Assembly: GCF_000307855.1 (NCBI RefSeq)
Contig: NZ_AJLR01000039.1
Coordinates: forward strand, 32,326-96,325
Origin: Schinkia azotoformans LMG 9581
GTDB taxonomy: Bacteria > Bacillota > Bacilli > Bacillales > Bacillaceae_J
Direction: 5' to 3'
DNA: 64,000 nucleotides
Below the pieces are notes generated by a model, which ran no database searches, was not told the origin of the DNA, and saw only the letters and a program-made list of their open reading frames with translations. A program made the position numbers and the translations under genes. Positions 45,686-55,837 of the stretch are shown one piece after another. Numbering within the stretch: position 1 is the first letter of the stretch; every line of letters begins with the position of its first letter.

Positions 45686-45714
45686 ATTATATTTTATATT
45701 CTACTTTTTTTAAA
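45686..45714 (-). promoter_or_regulatory. SigA-type promoter of cheV
   Basis: Minus strand TTTAAA (45714-45709), 17-nt spacer, TATAAT (45691-45686). No SigD motif was seen. Confidence 0.6.
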
Positions 45715-45818
45715 TAGAAATTGGAAAGGTTATAATTTCTAAATATTTAAAATATTCCTTTAAACAGTTAAACTTCCATGTTATGATTACAATATGCGGG
45801 CATTAAGGGGGTATTAAA

Positions 45819-46175
45819 GTGGGAAAGATTATCAGTTTTCATCAAAAAAAAGAACAATTTGCTAAAAAACTTTATGTTGAAGTGACTCATTTAATAGAGG
45901 ATCTCTACGACTCATGCCAACAAACAGTTGGTTGGCTTCTATATTATTCTATGAAAGAAGATTACCCCACTGATGTTGTTGGATTTGGTATTGAATTATG
46001 GTGTAATTTTTGTAATGAAATAGACCCCATTATAGATGATGAAAGAAAATATGCAGCTTCGATAGAACTATTCGTTACAAGGCTATTAGAACTTGATCAT
46101 TCAAATTCCAAATTTGAAATATTGTATAAATATGGGTTACATAAAATATACGATCCACGAACAATAGAGATATAG
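45819..46175 (+). CDS. Hypothetical helical protein, 118 residues
   Basis: Not recognised. Mostly helical and acidic, with aromatic residues (ELWCNFCNEIDPIIDDERKYAASIELFVTRLLELDH). GTG 45819 follows a GGGGG site. No signal or membrane segment. Stands alone between divergent cheV and trpB; codon use is like its neighbours. Confidence 0.6.
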   Translation: MGKIISFHQKKEQFAKKLYVEVTHLIEDLYDSCQQTVGWLLYYSMKEDYPTDVVGFGIELWCNFCNEIDPIIDDERKYAASIELFVTRLLELDHSNSKFEILYKYGLHKIYDPRTIEI

Positions 46176-46251
46176 AAATGTATCTGAATATTTGGTACAA
46201 TTGAATTTAGATTGATGAATACTTTTGTTGCTTTTAGAGGAGGATTTTAAG

Positions 46252-47427
46252 ATGAGTGGAGCTCAGACAGAACAAAAAGGATTTTATGGAAATTTTGGGG
46301 GCAGTTTTGTTCCGCCGGAATTACAAGAGGCATTAAACTATATTGAAGAGCAATTTAACAAATATAAAGATGATAAAGAATTTAATGATGAATTTAAATA
46401 TTATTTAAAAGAATATGTAGGTAGAGAGAACCCACTGACATTTGCGCGTAACTTAACAGCAAAGCTTGGTGGAGCTAAGATCTATCTAAAACGCGAAGAT
46501 TTAAATCACATGGGCGCACATAAGGTAAATAATGTGCTTGGTCAAATCCTGCTTGCTAAACGAATGGGTGCTAAAAGAGTTATTGCCGAAACTGGCGCCG
46601 GACAACATGGTGTTGCTACGGCTATGGGTTGTGCCATGTTTAATATGGAATGTGTTATTTATATGGGGGTAGAGGATACAAAACGCCAAGCTTTAAATGT
46701 ATTCCGTATGGAAATGCTTGGAGCAAAAGTAATTGCAGTTTCTAATGGTCAAGGCAGACTAAAAGAAGCTGTGGATGAAGCGTTAAACGACCTTATTGCT
46801 AATTACAAAAATACATTTTATTTATTGGGTTCTGCTGTTGGACCACACCCATATCCGGCGATGGTGAAGCATTTTCAATCCATCATTAGCGAGGAATCAA
46901 AGCGCCAAATATTAGAAAAAGAAGGTCGTCTGCCAGATGCTGTCGTTGCCTGTGTTGGCGGTGGTAGTAACGCTATTGGAGCCTTCGCCCATTACATTGA
47001 TGAACCTTCTGTTCGTCTTATCGGCGTAGAACCAGATCAAGCTGCTACAATTTCAGAAGGTGTTCCAGCAGTGATCCACGGTTTTAAAACATTAACGTTG
47101 TTGGATGAAGAAGGGAATCCAAGACCAACCTTCTCGATTGCGGCCGGATTAGATTATCCTGGTGTTGGACCAGAGCATAGCTATTTACATGAAATAGGTC
47201 GTGCTGAGTATTATAAAGTTTCAAACGACGAGGTACTTGATGCCTTTCAATTGCTTTGCAAAACGGAAGGAATTATACCAGCACTTGAAAGTACACATGC
47301 CGTCGCCTATGCAATCAAGCTAGCACCACAAATGAAGCCGGATGATATTATTATTGTTAATTTATCCGGACGTGGTGATAAAGATGTTCAGCATGTCTAT
47401 AATCTGCTTGAAGAAAGAAGCAAATAA
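46252..47427 (+). CDS. trpB: Tryptophan synthase beta chain (orphan)
   Basis: 391-residue PLP enzyme joining indole and serine. Opens with FYGNFGGSFVPPELQEALNYIE; GRENPLTFA, the PLP lysine in HMGAHKVNN, GAGQHGVA, the phosphate loop CVGGGSNAIG and LSGRGDKD are all present. This is the TrpB1-like form. No trpA, trpC or other trp gene is adjacent. ATG 46252 follows GAGGAGG; an extension to 46225 includes the ribosome site and is discarded. Role: tryptophan synthesis with a distant TrpA, or indole scavenging. Confidence 0.94.
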   Translation: MSGAQTEQKGFYGNFGGSFVPPELQEALNYIEEQFNKYKDDKEFNDEFKYYLKEYVGRENPLTFARNLTAKLGGAKIYLKREDLNHMGAHKVNNVLGQILLAKRMGAKRVIAETGAGQHGVATAMGCAMFNMECVIYMGVEDTKRQALNVFRMEMLGAKVIAVSNGQGRLKEAVDEALNDLIANYKNTFYLLGSAVGPHPYPAMVKHFQSIISEESKRQILEKEGRLPDAVVACVGGGSNAIGAFAHYIDEPSVRLIGVEPDQAATISEGVPAVIHGFKTLTLLDEEGNPRPTFSIAAGLDYPGVGPEHSYLHEIGRAEYYKVSNDEVLDAFQLLCKTEGIIPALESTHAVAYAIKLAPQMKPDDIIIVNLSGRGDKDVQHVYNLLEERSK

Positions 47428-47445
47428 ACACAAGAATAAGAATAT

Positions 47446-47486
47446 AAATAAGGCCACCATTTTAGTCTAAAAAGGTGGCCTTATTT
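47446..47486. terminator. Bidirectional terminator (trpB / MCP)
   Basis: AAATAAGGCCACC / GGTGGCCTTATTT, perfect 13-bp stem. Confidence 0.9.
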
Positions 47487-47491
47487 GTATT

Positions 47492-49114
47492 TTAATAGTG
47501 GAATCGTTTCACAATTATGCTAAGGTTTTTAGCTTCCTTTGTAAGAAGGGAAGCATCTTCTGCTAATTGATGGATACCCTCAATTTCTTTATCAACCGTT
47601 GCTGTTGTTTCCTGAACTATTTTCGTAAAATCATTAGCAATAATATTGATTTCATCTATTATTTGCTGAAGGCTTTTTCCATTGTCAGTAACAGAAATGG
47701 CGTATTGACGATTATTAGAGACAAGCTCCATTGTTTTAATCGATGCTGTTTTTAATTTATCAATAGCCTTACCCGCTTCTGCAACAAGTTCAACACCGTC
47801 ACCAATGGATTTTACATTAATCTCTACTTGATCAACAGCATCCTGTAATTCATCTCTTGTTTGCTGTAATGAAGCTAGAATATCATGAGCAAATAGATTC
47901 GTCCCTTCCGCTAGCTTTCTTACTTCAGTAGCTACGACTGCAAATCCCTTACCGCTTTCTCCTGCGCGTGCAGCCTCTATCGATGCATTTAGTGCAAGTA
48001 GATTTGTTTGTTTTGCAATATCCGTGATCGAGGAAACCTTTTTCATAACAAGATCCGCATCATTCGATATCGCCCTTATCCTTTTCGCGGTTTCAACGAC
48101 ATTTGCTTGAATATCTCTCATCTGTTTTTGGGTAGATAGAACAGCCTTTTCACCTTCCTCGGAAGTGTGCAAAGCTTCATCTGCTCCATGAACAGCTTTT
48201 TCTACTTCATTTTGCATCGTCTCAACTAGCCCCATCATTTTATCAACCATTTCTTGCGCTAAAATGACAGAGTTACTTTGTTGTTCTGCGCCACCACGAA
48301 AGGATTGCATTGTTGCTGATACTTGATCAAACGTAGAAGATAGCATTTTAGCCGATTGTGCCTGGTGCTCACTAATTGTCCCAACGGAATCCGTCGCTTC
48401 TTCAAAATTTTTAATGATTGAGCGGAATCCTAATATCACTTTATTAATCTCGTATCCTATTTGATGAAACTCATTTCTGGCACCTTTCGTTTTCACTTCA
48501 GCGCTTAAGTCTCCGGAAGAAATCGTTTTTGTAACCCCATACCAATTTTTCAACCGATTCCTTATCGTAAAGTAGAAATAAAAGCTTACTAGAAAGGTTA
48601 ATCCTGATGTCATTAAAAATACACCTAAAGACTGTGCCAACTTTAGCCCGAACATCATTGCTGTAAGCGTTGCCACAAGCCCTGGAACTAAACTTAAAAT
48701 TGTAAACATCAAACCAATAAAGGGCCTGTGGATTAGTCTCCCCATTCTTAAAACATAGTGATTACCATTTTGGTCTTGTAAAATTGGGCAACAAGCATCT
48801 ACTAATACTTCTCCCGTGTTTCTCGGATATAATTGTAATAAAGGTATATTAGATTTTGCCGCCCTTAAACCCACTTCATCCCCAAAATGCCCACCCTCAC
48901 GCAAACGGTTTGTATGAATATAGCTTTTTCCAGTTTGGTCAACAATAACAAAGAATTCGTCACTCTTTAGCTCTCTATCTAGTACGGAACGTAGGTGTTC
49001 AATCTGTTCATGAATAGGAATCTCTGTTTTCCAGTTTTTCTTAATCATAGCCGCAACATTTTCTACCTTTTGTAATGCTTGTTTCGCAGATTTTGTTTTT
49101 AATAATCTACTCAT
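47492..49114 (-). CDS. Methyl-accepting chemotaxis protein
   Basis: 540 residues. The N-terminal 140 residues include a PAS/Cache-like stretch ([30 protein letters not shown]) with no preceding membrane helix, so sensing may be cytosolic. Two membrane segments (about 150-200), a HAMP-like region, then a signalling domain with hairpin tip [29 protein letters not shown]. It feeds CheV/CheW-CheA. ATG 49114 follows GGGGGG-type sequence. Ligand unknown. Confidence 0.92.
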   Translation of the reverse strand: MSRLLKTKSAKQALQKVENVAAMIKKNWKTEIPIHEQIEHLRSVLDRELKSDEFFVIVDQTGKSYIHTNRLREGGHFGDEVGLRAAKSNIPLLQLYPRNTGEVLVDACCPILQDQNGNHYVLRMGRLIHRPFIGLMFTILSLVPGLVATLTAMMFGLKLAQSLGVFLMTSGLTFLVSFYFYFTIRNRLKNWYGVTKTISSGDLSAEVKTKGARNEFHQIGYEINKVILGFRSIIKNFEEATDSVGTISEHQAQSAKMLSSTFDQVSATMQSFRGGAEQQSNSVILAQEMVDKMMGLVETMQNEVEKAVHGADEALHTSEEGEKAVLSTQKQMRDIQANVVETAKRIRAISNDADLVMKKVSSITDIAKQTNLLALNASIEAARAGESGKGFAVVATEVRKLAEGTNLFAHDILASLQQTRDELQDAVDQVEINVKSIGDGVELVAEAGKAIDKLKTASIKTMELVSNNRQYAISVTDNGKSLQQIIDEINIIANDFTKIVQETTATVDKEIEGIHQLAEDASLLTKEAKNLSIIVKRFHY

Positions 49115-49220
49115 TTTAGCCCCCCTATCTAACCCCTGTTCTGAAAATTAAAAATATTATATACATCTATATATTACGCCAATTTTTGCGACTTTTCACC
49201 TATTATATTATTTTTTTAAT

Positions 49221-49243
49221 AAAGGCAGGTCATTCCTGCCTTT
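49221..49243 (-). terminator. Terminator of the CoA-transferase gene
   Basis: AAAGGCAGG / CCTGCCTTT stem; the following T tract is short. Confidence 0.65.
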
Positions 49244-49247
49244 TCTA

Positions 49248-50522
49248 TCATAGTAAGCCCCATTGCTTTGCTGTAAAGCGTAATTCATCACGAAAATCTG
49301 GATGGGCTATATTGATTAACTCCTTGGCCCTCTCGGAAATGCTTTTTCCTCTTAATTTTGCGACACCAAATTCTGTAACAATATGATCTACATCATTCTT
49401 AGATGTTGTAACGACAGACCTTGGTGTTAACTGTGGCTGAATACGTGAAACTGTACCATTCTTAGCAGTTGAATGTAAACAAATAAATCCTTTGCCATTT
49501 TTCGCAAACATAGCACCTCTTGCAAAATCGGCTTGACCACCAGATGAACTATAGTAACGGCCTTGTATGGTTTCAGATGCACATTGTCCTAAAAAATCAA
49601 CCTCAGTGGTGGCATTAATAGATACGATATTATCCTCTTGGGCTATTATTCTGGGATCGTTAACATAGTTTACAGGCATCATCTGGGTCCCGAGATTATT
49701 ATGAAGAAAGTTGTATAGATTTTTGGTACCTAAAGCAAATGTTGCCAGAGTTTTACCAGGTAATAGTTTTTTTTCAGTATTCGTTACAACCCCTTTTTCT
49801 ATCAACTCCATTACCCCATCAGCTAACAATTCCGTATGAATTCCAAGATTTTTATGGTTAGTCAACATCGATACGGTCGCATTTGGAATGGCACCTATTC
49901 CAGATTGGATGGTTGAGCCATTTTCGATTCGCTCCGCTATAAATGCTGCAATTTTCTGATCGGCTTCAGTAATTTTTGCCGGCTGGACTTCAAACAGGGG
50001 ATAATCTACATTTATGTATCCAGAAATTTGGCTAATATGGATCTGATTGCTTCCAAATGTTCTTGGCATTTGTTGATTCACTTCCAAGAAAAACGGAACC
50101 TTACCGATAAATGGAGCTACATAATCGGCTGAAACCCCTAACGAAAAGTAACCATGCTCATCCATAGGTGACGCGGTGGCTAATATTATTGACATTTTCG
50201 TTGTTTTTTCAAGCAATCTAGGCACTTCATGAAAATTATTAGGAACTAGAGAACATTTTCCTTCTAAAAAAGCCTTTCGCGTCGCATGACTTAAAAAATA
50301 AGAGACATGATCAAGATGACCTGAATATTTCCCCCAAATATAATCCCTTTCTTTTATTGTATGCATTTGATGAATTCGAACGTTTTTTAACATTGTTGCA
50401 TTTGCTTCAAGGACATCTAACAGTACTTGTGGCTCCCCATTCGCAATCGGTAAAATTATATCATCACCATCATGAATATAGGATAAAATTTCTTCAGGTT
50501 TTTTTTCCTTGTTCTTAATCAA
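49248..50522 (-). CDS. Acetyl-CoA hydrolase / CoA-transferase family protein
   Basis: 424 residues with the class I CoA-transferase fold: GIGAIPNA, the catalytic-Glu region SINATTEVDFLGQ, GGQADFARGA and TEFGVAKLRGKS near the end. Such enzymes move CoA between acetate and 4-hydroxybutyrate, succinate or propionate, or hydrolyse acetyl-CoA. The substrate is not readable. The gene is alone. Start ATG 50522 has a weak site. Confidence 0.85.
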   Translation of the reverse strand: MIKNKEKKPEEILSYIHDGDDIILPIANGEPQVLLDVLEANATMLKNVRIHQMHTIKERDYIWGKYSGHLDHVSYFLSHATRKAFLEGKCSLVPNNFHEVPRLLEKTTKMSIILATASPMDEHGYFSLGVSADYVAPFIGKVPFFLEVNQQMPRTFGSNQIHISQISGYINVDYPLFEVQPAKITEADQKIAAFIAERIENGSTIQSGIGAIPNATVSMLTNHKNLGIHTELLADGVMELIEKGVVTNTEKKLLPGKTLATFALGTKNLYNFLHNNLGTQMMPVNYVNDPRIIAQEDNIVSINATTEVDFLGQCASETIQGRYYSSSGGQADFARGAMFAKNGKGFICLHSTAKNGTVSRIQPQLTPRSVVTTSKNDVDHIVTEFGVAKLRGKSISERAKELINIAHPDFRDELRFTAKQWGLL

Positions 50523-50590
50523 AAAATCACGACTCCTTTATTTTTGCTCAGACTAACCATATATTAACATTTCTACAAATGCACATAAAT

Positions 50591-50630
50591 AGAAAAAAAG
50601 TAAGAATTTATGAACAAAAACTCTTACTTT
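50591..50630 (-). terminator. Terminator of the broken lipoprotein gene
   Basis: Minus strand AAAGTAAGA / TCTTACTTT followed by TTTTTTTC. Confidence 0.78.
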
Positions 50631-50992
50631 AGTACTTTTATATTTTCCGGTTCTAATGTTACTAAAAACCAGCCTCTTGTTATTGAATGTTCTGTTTGAT
50701 TGACTTGCTTAATGACATCATAGACATGAATAACGTATCCATTTTCCGCTTTATGGTCAAACTCAACTGCGGTATTAGGGCTGTCTCCTAATTCAAGATA
50801 CTGCCTCACCAAATTTTCAGCTCTGTTAATTTCCGGACTTTTTTGAAATTCAGCATTCTTTTGTTTGGTGTTATTTGATATTTGTTTGAGCGCTTATTTT
50901 TCTTCTTTAGTTGTTGATGGAGCTTCAACATTATTTTCTTTGCATCCAGCGATAAAAATAAACGCAAGGACGATCCACAATATCTTTTTCAT
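50624..50992 (-). pseudogene. Lipoprotein gene interrupted by an in-frame TAA
   Basis: ATG 50992 with GGAGGAA 5 nt upstream opens a signal peptide (MKKILWIVLAFIFIAGC) with lipobox IAGC. At codon 33 a TAA (50896-50894) interrupts it. The same frame then continues for 89 codons (ALKQISNNTKQKNAEFQKS ... LEPENIKVLK) to TAA at 50624, followed by a terminator. No ribosome site precedes the second half. The simplest reading is a single nonsense mutation; the intact protein would have been about 121 residues of unknown function. Confidence 0.75.
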
Positions 50993-51131
50993 TTTATTCC
51001 TCCATTGAACGTTATAACTCCCAAATAGTATTAACATTTTTTAACTGATTTAAAAGGATTAAAAATTTCAGATAACTTTCAGAATTTGGGATTATATTCT
51101 AATTAGCAAAAGGATTTGGAGGAAAGATATT

Positions 51132-51842
51132 ATGAAAAAGATATTTATACTCTTTATTTCAATTACTCTGATTTTGTCTATACAGGATTATGCAGAAGGC
51201 AAGACATTAGGAGTTTCCTTGGTTGATGAAAATCTCAAAATTGAAACCAATGATAAGTATGTTGGGGTGCTATTGGGAGAATTAATTCTTCTTCCTGATG
51301 ATAATAATTATGATAAACCAAGTGCATTAGAAATGATTAACACGCTTTCGCAAATTAACCCAACAATCTTAAACTTCTTAACTGAAAACAATCTAAAGGT
51401 AAAACTATTTAATGGAAAATTAACGGATGAGCCAAGCTTTCAAAATTTAAAAGGTACGGTTCCGAGAGGTTGGAATAATGGATTAACATGGGATGATGTC
51501 CCCGGGGGTTGTGGTCCTACGCTTGCTCTCGCAAAAATAGGGGCAAGTCAAACAGGGATGGGACATAGTTCAGTCAATTTGGAGCTGCATGAAGTCGGTC
51601 ATTTATTCGAACGAAATTATCAGAAACTTAGAGATAATATGGAATATATTCAGATTTGGAAAGAGGAAGCTCCAAAGTTGATGCCAGGACGAGATTATTT
51701 CTCAGACTATCAAGATGAATTTTTCGCCGAAGCCTTTGCAATGTATTATTACGGCTCCAATACAAGAGAAGTGGTAAAGCAAGTCGCCCCAAACACATAT
51801 TCATTAATAAGTGACATAGAAAATAGCCCAGTATTAATTTAA
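51132..51842 (+). CDS. Secreted Pro-Pro endopeptidase-like metalloprotease (M34/ATLF)
   Basis: 236 residues with a cleavable signal peptide (MKKIFILFISITLILSIQDYAEG). The catalytic core has LELHEVGHLF (HExxH: zinc His pair and Glu) and a downstream EFFAEAFAMYYYG with the third ligand. The blocks NNLKVKLFNGKLTDE, LKGTVPRGW, TWDDVPG resemble Clostridioides difficile PPEP-1 (Zmp1), which cuts between two prolines. The substrate here is unknown; no PLPPVP-like protein was seen in the window. ATG 51132 follows GGAGG. Confidence 0.85.
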   Translation: MKKIFILFISITLILSIQDYAEGKTLGVSLVDENLKIETNDKYVGVLLGELILLPDDNNYDKPSALEMINTLSQINPTILNFLTENNLKVKLFNGKLTDEPSFQNLKGTVPRGWNNGLTWDDVPGGCGPTLALAKIGASQTGMGHSSVNLELHEVGHLFERNYQKLRDNMEYIQIWKEEAPKLMPGRDYFSDYQDEFFAEAFAMYYYGSNTREVVKQVAPNTYSLISDIENSPVLI

Positions 51843-51883
51843 AAAGGCTTTTCAAACACGAAATTGTTTGAGAAAGCCTTTTT
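51841..51883. terminator. Bidirectional terminator (PPEP / ZIP)
   Basis: AAAAAGGCTTTTCAAACA / TGTTTGAGAAAGCCTTTTT, near-perfect stem. Confidence 0.88.
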
Positions 51884-51896
51884 CCTATGGTTTTTG

Positions 51897-52712
51897 CTAT
51901 CCCAGGGCAACATCCAATATCATCATGATTGTAAAGCCGATCATTACAGCCATTGAAGCTAAGTCATGATTTCCGTTTTCATGGGAACTTGGAATAACTT
52001 CTTCTGCCACTACGAAAATCATCGCACCTGCTGCAAAACTTAATGCATATGGAAGTAATGGCTGCACAAAAACGACAGCTAATGCACCGATCACCGCTGC
52101 AAAAGGTTCCACCATTCCTGAAAGCTGTCCGTACCAAAAGCTTTTCAAGCGGGACATCCCTTCTCTTCGAAGCGGAACAGATACCGCAACACCTTCAGGA
52201 AGGTTTTGGATTCCAATTCCAATGGCTAATGCCAAAGCACCCGCTAAAGACGCTGATGAATAGCCTGCAGCAACCGAACCAAAGGCAACACCAATGGCGA
52301 GACCTTCAGGAATATTATGCATTGTTATCGCAAGAACCAATAATGTACTTCTTCTTTTTCTTTCCGGGTGAATTCCCTCAGCCTGTTCCATTGGCGACAT
52401 TGGGTGCAAATGTGGCAATATTTTGTCAAACAACATAATGAAAAGGCCACCACATAAAAATCCAATTGCTGCCGGAATCCAAGCAATCTTTCCGCTTGCT
52501 TCCGCCATTTCAATAGCCGGAGACAGAAGTGACCAGAAGCTGGCAGCAATCATAACTCCCCCAGCCAACCCGAGCATTCCATCAAGCACCTTTTGGTTAA
52601 AATTTTTTGCTGTAAAAACTGACGCTGCCCCAACCGCAGTCATCAGCCATGTAAACAAGGTGGCAATAAGTGCCTGCATGGCAGGACTAAATTGGGATAT
52701 AAATTCGAGCAT
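51897..52712 (-). CDS. ZIP-family metal transporter
   Basis: 271 residues, eight membrane segments. Metal-site motifs MHNIPEGLAIG and NLPEGVAVSVPLR in helices 4 and 5, a His/Met-rich loop between helices 3 and 4 (LPHLHPMSPMEQAEGIHPERKRR), and EE near helix 7. Imports zinc or another divalent metal, or acts in efflux as in GufA-like members. ATG 52712 follows a GGAAA-type site. Convergent with the protease gene, itself a zinc enzyme. Confidence 0.9.
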   Translation of the reverse strand: MLEFISQFSPAMQALIATLFTWLMTAVGAASVFTAKNFNQKVLDGMLGLAGGVMIAASFWSLLSPAIEMAEASGKIAWIPAAIGFLCGGLFIMLFDKILPHLHPMSPMEQAEGIHPERKRRSTLLVLAITMHNIPEGLAIGVAFGSVAAGYSSASLAGALALAIGIGIQNLPEGVAVSVPLRREGMSRLKSFWYGQLSGMVEPFAAVIGALAVVFVQPLLPYALSFAAGAMIFVVAEEVIPSSHENGNHDLASMAVMIGFTIMMILDVALG

Positions 52713-52836
52713 TTCCTTCTATCCTCCCACTAGGATCATATTCAATTAAACCTATTCTGCAGAGCAGATAATAATCAAACATATGCTAATTTGATAGGAA
52801 ATGTGCCCATTTTTATTATTAAAGATAATTTCAACC

Positions 52837-53316
52837 TTAATGTAATGAAGTCTTCTTATAATCTGCTACTTTTATAAGCATCGCCGTCTCATCACAATTT
52901 AAGAATTTTGGACAACTCATACAGTCTTTCCAAATTTTTTGCGGCAATTCCTGCTTATCAACAATTGTAAAACCGCATTTATGGAAAAAGTCCACCTGAT
53001 AGGTCATTGCAAATACATTTTCAACCCCAAGCTGCTCTGCATCTTCTATTAGATTATACACGAGTTTTCTGCCGGTACCCAAACCTTTACACTCAGGGGA
53101 GATTACCAAGGAGCGAATTTCCGCTAAATCTCTTCCTAAAACATGTAAACTACCTGCACCGATAATTTTTCCATCTTGTTCAGCAACCCGCATACATTGA
53201 ATATTTTCATATAAAGATAGATGTGTTCTTGGTAATAGGAGATCTTCCTTCGCATACGAATCAATAAGATCAAATATGGCGTCTACATCTTGAATGCTTG
53301 CTTTGCGAATTATCAT
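52837..53316 (-). CDS. GNAT acetyltransferase, N-acetylglutamate-synthase-like
   Basis: 159 residues: GNAT fold with AEIRSLVISPECKGLGTGRKLVY (acetyl-CoA loop). The C-terminal part YQVDFFHKCGFTIVDKQELPQKIWKDCMSCPKF, then NCDETAM, resembles ArgA-type acetyltransferases. It follows proA by 40 nt with a good AGGAGA site and probably belongs to the proBA operon. Glutamate is the shared precursor of proline and acetylglutamate, but the substrate is inference. Confidence 0.8.
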   Translation of the reverse strand: MIIRKASIQDVDAIFDLIDSYAKEDLLLPRTHLSLYENIQCMRVAEQDGKIIGAGSLHVLGRDLAEIRSLVISPECKGLGTGRKLVYNLIEDAEQLGVENVFAMTYQVDFFHKCGFTIVDKQELPQKIWKDCMSCPKFLNCDETAMLIKVADYKKTSLH

Positions 53317-53356
53317 ATTCCTGTCTCCTTAATAAGTAATATTATCTCTTTTTCCT

Positions 53357-54601
53357 TTATCTAACCTGACCTGTTCCTGTGACAATATATTTTGTAGATG
53401 TAAGGGTTGGCAGCCCCATTGGACCTCTTGCATGAAGCTTTTGCGTACTAATTCCAATTTCTGCACCAAAACCAAATTCAAAGCCATCAGTAAATCTAGT
53501 AGAAGCATTATGATAAAGAGCAGCTGCATCAACATAATTGAAAAATCTCTCTACATTTTCTGCTGTTTCCGAAATAATAGCCTCTGAATGCAACGAACCA
53601 TATTTATTAATATGAGCAATGGCCTCATCTACATTTTCAACGATCTTCATCGACACAATTAAATCTAAAAATTCAGTTCCCCAATCCTCTTCGATTGCTT
53701 CTTTTATCTCAGGATGTATCCCTCTAACTTTTTCATCACCACGAATTTCAACCTTTTTATCAAGTAATGCCTTAATTAAATCTTCTAGATGGTTTTTTGC
53801 CCATTCTTCATGGAGGAGAATAGTTTCAGCCGCATTACATACAGATGGACGCTGTGTTTTCGCATTAATAGCTATATTAATAGCCATATCTTTCGAAGCT
53901 GAACCATCAATGTAAATATGACAATTGCCTACACCTGTTTCTAATACAGGTATAGTTGAATTCTCAACAACAGTTTTAATGAGCCCTGCTCCGCCGCGTG
54001 GAATTAAGACATCAAAATACTCATTAAGCTTAAACATTTGAGCCGCCGTTTCTCTGCTTGTATCTTCAAGCAATTGGACAGCATCAGCTGGAATTTCAGA
54101 TTGTTCTAGTGCATGGTGAATAACATTTACAATTGCTATGTTGGAATGAATCGCACTTGAGCTTCCACGTAGGATGACGGCATTTCCAGTTTTTAAACAT
54201 AAGCTTGAAGCATCCACGGTAACATTTGGTCTAGCCTCATAGACCATGCCAACCACACCCAATGGAACGCGGATCTGCTTCATTTTTAATCCATTTGGTC
54301 TAGCCCATGAAGCTAATACTTCACCAACCGGGTCATTTAACTCTACCAGCAGGATCAGAGCCTCCGCCATATCTTTAATTCGATCTTCCGTTAGCCTTAA
54401 CCGATCTATTAAAGATTCGTTAAATCCGTTCTTTTTACCAACTTCAATATCCTTTTCATTCTCTGAAATAATATAATCTTTTTCCAATAGAAGCTGCATG
54501 CTGATTCTACGTAATGCATCATTCTTCTGTTCGGACGTTTTAACTGCTAATTCACTAGTGATCGCTTTTGCTTTTTTGGCTTTTTCTAATAATTCACTCA
54601 T
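53357..54601 (-). CDS. proA: Glutamate-5-semialdehyde dehydrogenase (gamma-glutamyl phosphate reductase)
   Basis: 414 residues. NADPH-dependent reduction of gamma-glutamyl phosphate, second step of proline synthesis. Conserved [24 protein letters not shown] loop [18 protein letters not shown] and the catalytic Cys in [12 protein letters not shown] 54601 overlaps the proB stop by 4 nt. Second gene of a T-box-controlled operon. Confidence 0.96.
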   Translation of the reverse strand: MSELLEKAKKAKAITSELAVKTSEQKNDALRRISMQLLLEKDYIISENEKDIEVGKKNGFNESLIDRLRLTEDRIKDMAEALILLVELNDPVGEVLASWARPNGLKMKQIRVPLGVVGMVYEARPNVTVDASSLCLKTGNAVILRGSSSAIHSNIAIVNVIHHALEQSEIPADAVQLLEDTSRETAAQMFKLNEYFDVLIPRGGAGLIKTVVENSTIPVLETGVGNCHIYIDGSASKDMAINIAINAKTQRPSVCNAAETILLHEEWAKNHLEDLIKALLDKKVEIRGDEKVRGIHPEIKEAIEEDWGTEFLDLIVSMKIVENVDEAIAHINKYGSLHSEAIISETAENVERFFNYVDAAALYHNASTRFTDGFEFGFGAEIGISTQKLHARGPMGLPTLTSTKYIVTGTGQVR

Positions 54602-55722
54602 TTCATCACCTTCTCTTTTTTTAATGGCACCCAGCGATCCCGATGAATAACTTCCGTCTGATCACTTTGTAATATTTCCTTCGCTTCCGTGCTTGATAAA
54701 CCCTTTATTTTAATTAATTCATTCGAAGGGAAATTCACTTCACCCCTGCCGATGACTTCAGCTTTATGGTTCGTAACCTCAACAACGTCACCTACACGAA
54801 AATCACCTTTTACATTAATAATGCCTGCAGCTAAAAGACTTTTCCCTTTATGAAGAAGTGCATCAATGGCTCCATTATCAATTTCAATTTCACCAGCTAC
54901 ATTTGAATGCAGTGCAATCCATTGCTTTGAATTTTTCACACCAGTTTGATTGGAATTTCCTATATACGTTCCATCACCTTTACCCGCTAAAATATCGGTA
55001 AGTTTGTCCTGGCCAGAACCCGTTCCAATGAAGACATTAACCCCCAGTGGAAGGGCGGTTTTTGCCGCTTCGATTTTAGACCTCATGCCGCCTGTTCCCA
55101 TTTTGGAACCGGAAGAAGATGCCATTTGCAGAAGCTCATCCGTAATTTCAGGTAGGAAATTATATTTTTTAGCATTTGAATTTTCATTCGGATTTTGGTC
55201 ATAAAGACCATTCACATCCGTTAAAATAATGAGAAAATCAGCATGTACAAGTCCACTGACAAGAGCTGAAAGCATATCGTTATCCCCGAATGTTAACTCA
55301 TCAATTGAAACTGAATCATTTTCATTAATAATTGGTAAAACATCACGCTTTAATAACTCCGATAACGTTGCATAGGAGTTACTATATTGCTCTTTATTCA
55401 TAAAACTGGACCTTGTCAACAACAGCTGAGCAGTCACAATATTATGATTTCTAAAATGCTCTGTATAACCCTGCATTAATAATCCTTGGCCGACAGCTGC
55501 GGCTGCTTGCTTTCCCGCTATCGTAACAGGTCTCGTTGGATAGCCTAAACCTTTAAAGCCAGCTGCCACAGCTCCGGATGAAATTAAAATAACCTCATGT
55601 CCCTGCTTTTTGAGCATAGCCAAAGCCTCAACGTGTTCGGCAAGCTTTTCGATCGATAAGCCACCATTGGTATTTGTTAAAGAGCTACTTCCAATTTTTA
55701 CAACAATTCGTTGCTTAGCCAC
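54598..55722 (-). CDS. proB: Glutamate 5-kinase
   Basis: 374 residues: amino-acid-kinase domain ([46 protein letters not shown]) plus a C-terminal PUA domain ([25 protein letters not shown]). It makes gamma-glutamyl phosphate and is normally inhibited by proline. GTG 55722 is chosen with AAGGGAG 8 nt upstream; a longer frame up to 55932 runs through the T-box leader and is not coding. Confidence 0.95.
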   Translation of the reverse strand: MAKQRIVVKIGSSSLTNTNGGLSIEKLAEHVEALAMLKKQGHEVILISSGAVAAGFKGLGYPTRPVTIAGKQAAAAVGQGLLMQGYTEHFRNHNIVTAQLLLTRSSFMNKEQYSNSYATLSELLKRDVLPIINENDSVSIDELTFGDNDMLSALVSGLVHADFLIILTDVNGLYDQNPNENSNAKKYNFLPEITDELLQMASSSGSKMGTGGMRSKIEAAKTALPLGVNVFIGTGSGQDKLTDILAGKGDGTYIGNSNQTGVKNSKQWIALHSNVAGEIEIDNGAIDALLHKGKSLLAAGIINVKGDFRVGDVVEVTNHKAEVIGRGEVNFPSNELIKIKGLSSTEAKEILQSDQTEVIHRDRWVPLKKEKVMK

Positions 55723-55803
55723 ACTAATTACTCCCTTCATCCTAAGAAAAGAAATAAAATAAAAACACTCATGAGCGATTGCTCCTAACCCAGTATAAGA
55801 ATA

Positions 55804-55825
55804 GTCGGTTGGCATACCAACCGAC
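55804..55825 (-). repeat. Perfect hairpin between the T-box and proB
   Basis: GTCGGTTGG-CATA-CCAACCGAC, 9-bp perfect stem, no T-run. It lies just after the T-box terminator, about 80 nt before the start codon. Confidence 0.7.
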
Positions 55826-55837
55826 AACTTTTTTCTA

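Noticed and set aside
50624..50992. Recoding of the in-frame TAA as an amino acid
   Set aside because: UAA is not a known recoding signal for selenocysteine or pyrrolysine; a nonsense mutation is simpler.
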